Below, piece by piece: positions 58,587 through 64,000 of a stretch of 64,000 nt of DNA (its first letter is position 1; each line of letters opens with the position of its first letter). A program made the position numbers and the translations under genes. The notes beneath the pieces are model-generated. The model was not told the DNA's origin, did not search any database, and saw only the letters and a list, made by a program, of their open reading frames with translations. This stretch comes from NCEH01 sp043195095 (GTDB lineage: Bacteria; Pseudomonadota; Alphaproteobacteria; Rhizobiales; Xanthobacteraceae): the NCBI RefSeq assembly GCF_043195095.1, contig NZ_JBAFWN010000010.1; one strand, written 5' to 3'.

Positions 58587-59822
58587 GTGAAGACACGCGG
58601 TTTCTTGTTCAGCATCGCCCTGAGCCTGTCGGCACTGGTCGGTTGCGCCGGGGGCGCATTGGCGGTCCAGCAGGGGCCGGCGGCCGATGCCTTCTATGTG
58701 CCGCCCGCGCCGCTGCCGGAAGGCCCCGCCGGTTCCCCGATCTGGGTGCGTGCGCTTTCGGGCACCATGGCGCTGCCGAGTGCGGCGCGCAATCTGCTGG
58801 TGCTCTATCGCTCCGTCGATCCCGCCGGCCAGCCGGTGGCGGTGTCGGGGACCATATCGATTCCCAAGGGCACGCCGCCCGCCGGCGGATGGCCGGTGAT
58901 CACCTGGACCCACGGCACCACCGGCCTTGCCGCCATCTGCGGCCCCTCGCGCGACACCGATGGCGGGCCGGAACACGGCTATATCGCCGATATCCGGGCG
59001 CTGCTCGATCCGTTCGTCGCCAAAGGCTATGCGGTGGTGGCGACCGATTATCAGGGCCTCGGCGTGGCGGGCTTCCACCCGTTTCTCCAGGGCGTGCCGA
59101 ACGGCAGGAATGCCCTCGACATGCTGCGTGCCGCGCGCGTGCTGGAGCCGCAGATCGGGCCGAAATATGCCGTGATGGGCCACTCCCAAGGGGGGCAGGC
59201 GGATCTGTTCACCGCCGCCGAGGGGCCGTCCTACGCGCCGGAGCTTCAGCTGGTCGGCAATATCGCCATGGCGCCGGGCACCCATATCGCCGACCGGCTC
59301 GCGGCGGTGCGCGCGTCCGACAATGTGGAACTGGCACTGCCCTACGTGCTGTATACGCTCCAGTCCTACGCCACCACCGATAAGGCCATCGACATCGGCC
59401 GCATCCTGACGGCGAAGGCGCAGCCGCATCTCGCGGAGCTGCACCAGGGCTGCATGACCAAGGCTCTGACCGACAGCTATTGGGCCACCGCCGTCGCCAA
59501 GGACCAGTTCCTGGCGGACCCGGACCTTGCGGCCTTCCTCAAGATGGCGGCGCAGAACGAGCCGGGCGCGCTCTCCATTTCCGTGCCCACCCTGGTGATG
59601 CAGGGCACCGCCGACGTGACCGTGCGCCCGCAAGATACGGACGCTTCGGTGCGCGCGCTCTGCGCCAAGGGGAACGTGGTCACCTACAAGACGTTCGTGG
59701 GGAAGGACCACGACGGGGTGATGGCCGCCGGCGGCCCCGATGCGCTGGCCTTCCTCGCCGACCGGTTTGCCGGGGTGCCGGCCGCAGGCAATTGCGCGGA
59801 CCTGCCCAAAGCGGCGCCTTAG
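58587..59822 (+). CDS. Secreted alpha/beta-hydrolase (lipase) lipoprotein
   Basis: The protein of about 411 residues has a lipoprotein signal (SIALSLSALVGCAGG, lipobox LVGC) and an alpha/beta-hydrolase of the secretory-lipase family: VITWTHGTTGLAAICGPS (oxyanion region), KYAVMGHSQGGQADLFTAAE with the GxSxG Ser, and PTLVMQGTADVTVRPQDTDA (Asp) and FVGKDHDGVMAAGGP (His). The GTG at 58587 has GGGGGAG seven bases upstream. The substrate is unknown. Confidence 0.85.
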   Translation: MKTRGFLFSIALSLSALVGCAGGALAVQQGPAADAFYVPPAPLPEGPAGSPIWVRALSGTMALPSAARNLLVLYRSVDPAGQPVAVSGTISIPKGTPPAGGWPVITWTHGTTGLAAICGPSRDTDGGPEHGYIADIRALLDPFVAKGYAVVATDYQGLGVAGFHPFLQGVPNGRNALDMLRAARVLEPQIGPKYAVMGHSQGGQADLFTAAEGPSYAPELQLVGNIAMAPGTHIADRLAAVRASDNVELALPYVLYTLQSYATTDKAIDIGRILTAKAQPHLAELHQGCMTKALTDSYWATAVAKDQFLADPDLAAFLKMAAQNEPGALSISVPTLVMQGTADVTVRPQDTDASVRALCAKGNVVTYKTFVGKDHDGVMAAGGPDALAFLADRFAGVPAAGNCADLPKAAP

Positions 59823-59994
59823 CTCCGGAAGTCTGAGCCCGGGACTTCCGGGCCAGTCTCCCCGCCGTCGCGCGCGCTGGATGGCAAGCCCCGGGAGGGC
59901 TTTGGCCTTTACGGCACGTCCCGGGCGGCCTAGAGGAGGCCGCTTCAACAAGAGCCTACCTGCGGAGTACGCAGGAGTGGGCAGGAGAAGACCA

Positions 59995-61956
59995 ATGGTT
60001 ACGCTTACTTTCCCCGATGGCGCCCAGCGCGAGTTCGCCCCCGGCACCACGGGCGCCGATGTGGCCGGCGCCATTTCCAAATCGCTCGCCAAGAAGTCCG
60101 TCGCGATCATCCTCGATGACACGCTGACCGACCTCTCCGACCCGATCCTCGCGGACGCCCGGATCCAGATCGTCACCCGCGACGATCCCCTGTCGCTGGA
60201 GCTGATCCGCCATGACGCGGCCCATGTGCTCGCCGAGGCGGTGCAGAGCCTCTATCCCGGCACCCAGGTGACCATCGGTCCGGTGATCGAGAACGGCTTC
60301 TATTACGATTTCGCCCGAAATGAGCCTTTCACCACCGACGATCTGCCGAAGATCGAGGCGAAGATGCGCGAAATCATCGCGAAGGATCGCCCGTTCACCA
60401 AGGAGGTCTGGTCCCGCGAGGAGGCCAAGCGGGTGTTCGCCGCGAAGGGCGAGGCCTTCAAGGTGGAATTGGTGGATGCCATTCCCGAAGGCCAGGATCT
60501 TAAAATCTACAAGCAGGGCGAATGGTTTGACCTCTGCCGCGGCCCCCACATGCCGTCCACCGGCAAGGTGGGCAACGCCTTCAAGCTGATGAAGGTGGCT
60601 GGCGCCTATTGGCGCGGCGACAGCAACAATCCCATGCTCACCCGCATCTACGGCACCGCCTGGCACGACCAAGCCGCCCTAGACGCTTACCTCCATCGTC
60701 TGGAGGAAGCGGAGAAGCGCGACCATCGCCGCCTCGGCCGGGAGATGGATCTGTTCCACTTCCAGGAGGAGGGGCCGGGCACGGTGTTCTGGCATTCCAA
60801 GGGCTGGACCCTGTTCCAGAACCTCGTCGCCTATATGCGCCGCCGCTTGAAGGTGGAATATGCCGAGGTGAACGCCCCGCAAGTGCTCGACAAGTCTCTG
60901 TGGGAGACCTCCGGCCATTGGGGCTGGTACAAGGAAAACATGTTCAAGGTGCAGTCGGCCGGCGACGACACCGAGGACGAGCGCGTCTTCGCGTTGAAGC
61001 CCATGAACTGTCCTGGGCACGTGCAGATCTTCAAGCACGGGCTGAAATCCTATCGCGACCTGCCGCTGCGCCTTGCCGAGTTCGGCGCCGTGCACCGCTA
61101 TGAGCCCTCCGGCGCGCTGCACGGGCTGATGCGCGTGCGCGGCTTTACACAGGACGATGCGCATATCTTCTGCACCGAAGAGCAGATGGCGGCCGAATGC
61201 CTGAAGATCAACGATCTGATCCTCTCCACCTATGCCGATTTCGGCTTCGAGGAGATCATCGTGAAGCTCTCCACGCGTCCGGAAAAGCGCGTCGGCTCGG
61301 ATGCGGTGTGGGACCATGCGGAAGAGGTGATGACCCGCGTTCTCAAGCAGATCGAGGAACAGTCCGGCGGCAAGATCAAGACCGGCATCCTGCCGGGCGA
61401 GGGCGCGTTCTACGGGCCGAAGTTCGAATATACCTTGAGCGATGCCATCGGCCGGGAATGGCAGTGCGGCACCACCCAGGTGGACTTCAACCTGCCGGAG
61501 CGTTTCGGGGCCTTCTATGTGGACGCGGATGGACAGAAGAAGACGCCGGTGATGATTCACCGCGCCATCTGCGGCTCCATGGAGCGCTTCACGGGCATCC
61601 TGATCGAGCATTTCGCGGGCCATTTCCCGCTCTGGCTCGCGCCGGTGCAGGTGGTGGTGGCGACCATCACCTCGGAAGCGGACGATTATGCCGCCGAGGT
61701 GACGGCAGCGGCGCGCGCCCGCGACCTGCGGGTTGAGAAGGACATCCGCAACGAGAAGATCAACTACAAGGTGCGCGAGCATTCGCTGGCCAAGGTGCCG
61801 GTGTTGCTGGTGGCGGGAAAGAAGGAAGCGGCGGAGGGGACGGTCTCGATCCGACGGCTGGGCTCCAACGAGCAAACCGTCCTGCCTCTCGAGGAGGCCC
61901 TCGCGCTATTGGCCGCTGAGGCGACCCCGCCGGACATTCGGCGCAAGGCCGGCTGA
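59995..61956 (+). CDS. thrS: Threonyl-tRNA synthetase
   Basis: The 653-residue enzyme has a TGS domain (MVTLTFPDGAQREFAPGTTG), the editing domain (LIRHDAAHVLAEAVQSLYPG, with SAD-type motif WFDLCRGPHMPSTGKV), class II motifs 1-3 (FALKPMNCPGHVQIFKHGLK; RYEPSGALHGLMRVRGFTQD; MIHRAICGSMERFTGILIEH) and an anticodon-binding domain. It charges tRNA-Thr. AGGAG lies 7 bases before the ATG. Confidence 0.97.
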   Translation: MVTLTFPDGAQREFAPGTTGADVAGAISKSLAKKSVAIILDDTLTDLSDPILADARIQIVTRDDPLSLELIRHDAAHVLAEAVQSLYPGTQVTIGPVIENGFYYDFARNEPFTTDDLPKIEAKMREIIAKDRPFTKEVWSREEAKRVFAAKGEAFKVELVDAIPEGQDLKIYKQGEWFDLCRGPHMPSTGKVGNAFKLMKVAGAYWRGDSNNPMLTRIYGTAWHDQAALDAYLHRLEEAEKRDHRRLGREMDLFHFQEEGPGTVFWHSKGWTLFQNLVAYMRRRLKVEYAEVNAPQVLDKSLWETSGHWGWYKENMFKVQSAGDDTEDERVFALKPMNCPGHVQIFKHGLKSYRDLPLRLAEFGAVHRYEPSGALHGLMRVRGFTQDDAHIFCTEEQMAAECLKINDLILSTYADFGFEEIIVKLSTRPEKRVGSDAVWDHAEEVMTRVLKQIEEQSGGKIKTGILPGEGAFYGPKFEYTLSDAIGREWQCGTTQVDFNLPERFGAFYVDADGQKKTPVMIHRAICGSMERFTGILIEHFAGHFPLWLAPVQVVVATITSEADDYAAEVTAAARARDLRVEKDIRNEKINYKVREHSLAKVPVLLVAGKKEAAEGTVSIRRLGSNEQTVLPLEEALALLAAEATPPDIRRKAG

Positions 61957-61969
61957 CCGGTCTTCTCGG

Positions 61970-61999
61970 GGGAGAGCCAGCGCCTCGGCCGGCTCTCCC
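61970..61999 (+). terminator. Hairpin after thrS, probable terminator
   Basis: GGGAGAGCC (61970-61978) and GGCTCTCCC (61991-61999) form a perfect 9-bp stem with a 12-base loop, 13 bases after the thrS stop. A run of T follows only later (62025-62033), so termination may be partial or rho-assisted. Confidence 0.5.
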
Positions 62000-62134
62000 T
62001 TCGAGCGAGCGATGTTGCCCCTGGCTTTTTTTGACCTGTTATTTCAATTCTCTTTCCTTTCGTTTGTGTCCCCCTATATTTTTTCTCGGCAATTCATCTG
62101 ATCTTCTTCGGGTTAGATGATGGGGGAGCAAAGT

Positions 62135-64000
62135 ATGAATAGCGCATCATTGCGGAGCAGGCTGCTACAGAGCTGTTCTTTCATTTTAATTCCGGCGACG
62201 ATTGCAAGTGTTCCCGCTGCAGCAAGTCCGGAACTTCAATATATCAACCTGAATTATCCGGTCGCTGAGGCGAATTTTACCGGAATTCGCGGCGCCAATA
62301 TTGTTGGTAATTATATCGTCCCGGACGGGAGCGGGGCCTCGGGCGGTATCCTTTACCGCACGGATACGCAGACCTGGGTGCCCATCCCCACCTCCACCGC
62401 GAACGGCGTCAATTATCCCGGCGTCTATACGGCCCTGCCTTATGGACCCACCTTCGGTTCGCCCGACGGGATCTTTCGCGTCGTCGGGTCCTACAAGACG
62501 ACATCCACTTCCGGAAATGTCGGCTATCTTTTCGATGCCGCCGCTGCGCCAGGGGCGCAATATACCAACATCATCTATCCGTCCTCGAACGGCGCGACGG
62601 TGGCGAACACCATTCCGCACAGCCAGTTCGGCAATAATATCGTGGGCAATTACGACACCACGGAGGGCAGTGCGGGCGCCTTCATCTACAATGCCGTGAG
62701 CAAATCCTATACGCCGCTGTCGGGTCCCGGCGCCGTTGTCACCACCGCCTATGGCATTTATGGCGACAAGGTGACGGGTGGCTACACCGATACGCTGGGG
62801 CTGAACGCCCAGCATGGATTCCTTTACGATATCAAGACCGACACCTTCACAACCTACGACCATCCCGGCGCCATCACGACCCATTTTCAAGGCGTGACCG
62901 GCGGCGGGCGGCACGGTGAATACAACCTCGCCTCCGACTGGATGGACGCCCAGGGCGGCGCCCACGCCGCCATCCTTCACATCTACGCCGACGGCTCGAC
63001 GCAATGGTTCGAGCTCGATGTGCCCGGGTCGACGCTGACCTCCGTCGATTCCATCTACGCCGGCAATGCGGTGGGCTTTTATTTTGGCCCGGACGGCATG
63101 ATGAATTACTTCGTCACCGTGCCTGGCGTTTATGATCCGATCCGCAATACTGGGGAGTTGACCGTATCGCAGGCCGGCGGCACGGGAATTTCCGGCCTCA
63201 GCGGCGATGATATCGTCAATGACGGATCAATCCTCGTTTCGGGCGCAAATGCCGTCGGTATCAGTGCGGATACCTACGGGGTCGTCACCAATAACGCCTC
63301 CATCACCGTGACCGGCGCGGGCGCGAGCGGTGTTCAGCTCAATGGCCTCGACGGCACGCTGCTGAATGCCGGCCGCATTACCGCGGCGCCGGGGGCCAAC
63401 GCCATTACCGCCGGCGCCGATGCCTCCGGGACCATGGTGGTCAATACCGGCGTGATCGACGGCCGCGTGGTGTTCAACGCGGGTCCCCAGGCACGCTTTG
63501 AAAACAGCGGCTGGCTCGGCATCAGCAGCGCCGGCGCGGGCGTCGCCCATCAGATGAGCGGCGTGTTCGTTCAGACATCGAGCGGCACGCTCGCCCTGCG
63601 GGTGGATGGCGCGGCCGCCGATCGGCTGGACGTCACCGGCGCGGCACGGCTTGGCGGCACGCTCGCGGCCTCCTTCGCCGGCACCGACGGCCTGCAGAAG
63701 AGCTATACGGTGCTGACGGCGAGCGACGGCGCAACGGGTACGTTCGCGAGCTTGGACGCTTCAGGCCTGCCCATCTTCTTCTCCACGAGCCTCGCCTATG
63801 GCACCAATGCGGTCGCGCTGAATGTCTCGTCCACGATGGCGCAGTTCCCCGGCCTCACGCTCAACGAGCGGGCTGCGGGCGCGGGCATCGACCGGGCGCT
63901 TAACGGTGCGCCCGGGTCCGCCCTCGGTACTTTGCCTCCCGGCCTCTCCTCCCTTTACAGCATCGGCGCCGGCCAGCTTCCGGCCGCACTGAAGTCGCTC
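62135..64000 (+). CDS. Autotransporter (type Va) passenger, 3' end outside window
   Basis: The frame from ATG 62135 (GGGGGAG eight bases upstream) stays open for 622 codons to the window edge. It has a signal peptide (SFILIPATIASVPAAASP), an N-terminal region of repeated beta motifs (NFTGIRGANIVGNYIVPDGS, SQFGNNIVGNYDTTEGSAGA, AYGIYGDKVTGGYTDTLGLN), a beta-helix-like part (SGDDIVNDGSILVSGANAVG) and the conserved passenger end YTVLTASDGATGTFASLDAS. A beta-barrel translocator should follow. Likely a surface protein; it is A-T-richer at the start than its neighbours. Confidence 0.82.
   Translation, partial: MNSASLRSRLLQSCSFILIPATIASVPAAASPELQYINLNYPVAEANFTGIRGANIVGNYIVPDGSGASGGILYRTDTQTWVPIPTSTANGVNYPGVYTALPYGPTFGSPDGIFRVVGSYKTTSTSGNVGYLFDAAAAPGAQYTNIIYPSSNGATVANTIPHSQFGNNIVGNYDTTEGSAGAFIYNAVSKSYTPLSGPGAVVTTAYGIYGDKVTGGYTDTLGLNAQHGFLYDIKTDTFTTYDHPGAITTHFQGVTGGGRHGEYNLASDWMDAQGGAHAAILHIYADGSTQWFELDVPGSTLTSVDSIYAGNAVGFYFGPDGMMNYFVTVPGVYDPIRNTGELTVSQAGGTGISGLSGDDIVNDGSILVSGANAVGISADTYGVVTNNASITVTGAGASGVQLNGLDGTLLNAGRITAAPGANAITAGADASGTMVVNTGVIDGRVVFNAGPQARFENSGWLGISSAGAGVAHQMSGVFVQTSSGTLALRVDGAAADRLDVTGAARLGGTLAASFAGTDGLQKSYTVLTASDGATGTFASLDASGLPIFFSTSLAYGTNAVALNVSSTMAQFPGLTLNERAAGAGIDRALNGAPGSALGTLPPGLSSLYSIGAGQLPAALKSL

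Noticed and set aside
58443..60176. 577-codon leftward frame across the lipase gene and the start of thrS
   Set aside because: Antisense to two recognised genes; composition (Arg, His, Gly) is that of a GC-rich shadow frame.
60679..61875. 398-codon leftward frame inside thrS
   Set aside because: thrS motifs are complete on the other strand; this frame has none.

Overview
The window reads as a piece of a high-GC alphaproteobacterial chromosome of the order Hyphomicrobiales. The gene order at the right end (rsmB, patatin, hisI, folE, NifU-like scaffold, yidD, thrS) and a BTLCP-type peptidase suggest Xanthobacteraceae or a close family, but this is an inference from gene content and no species can be named. 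About 46.4 kb on the left is one integrated mobile element whose left end lies outside the window. The last 17.5 kb, from guaA onward, is chromosome.

Mobile element backbone (1 to 28.4 kb). It resembles the Mesorhizobium family of integrative and conjugative elements (ICEs). In order it holds: a partial Toprim protein, a DUF2493 protein and DUF736 proteins; a control region with two XRE-type repressors, a QseM-like DUF2285 antiactivator, and an FseA-like excision activator split over two overlapping frames; an RdfS-like excisionase; a plasmid-type replication and partition set (RepA, ParA, a ribbon-helix-helix protein) with iteron-like repeats inside repA; a TraF peptidase and a lytic transglycosylase; a candidate oriT; the relaxase, the coupling protein TraG and a CopG-like protein; and then a complete P-type mating-pair apparatus trbB-C-D-E-J-K-L-F-G-I with a DUF2274 gene.

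Defence cassette (15.4 to 18.6 kb). Between the CopG-like gene and trbB, antisense to the transfer genes and visibly richer in A+T, sits a compact operon: a 58-residue leader protein, a ThsB-like TIR protein, a 417-residue protein with a classical TIR domain, a free-standing SLOG-fold protein, and a second ThsB-like TIR protein. It looks like a Thoeris-type NAD-signalling antiphage system that has two signal-making TIR proteins but no SIR2 effector. This is the most interesting part of the window.

Cargo (28.4 to 44.6 kb). This holds LysR and AraC regulators, a NAD(P)-binding reductase with a two-subunit molybdenum hydroxylase, a type 2 adenine deaminase, several gene remnants, a MarR-controlled FAD monooxygenase, and a four-gene SDR/cupin cluster with a divergent TetR repressor whose likely binding site occurs three times. 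An AlpA-like protein and a tyrosine integrase close the element, and the integrase lies directly against the 3' end of guaA, a known ICE integration site.

Chromosome (46.4 to 64 kb). It carries guaA, rsmB, an MTA/SAH nucleosidase, a MAPEG protein, an iron-permease-like protein, a gamma carbonic anhydrase, a BTLCP protease, a rhomboid protease, a CBS protein, a patatin, hisI, folE, a NifU-like protein, yidD, a secreted lipase, thrS and the start of a large autotransporter cut by the window edge.
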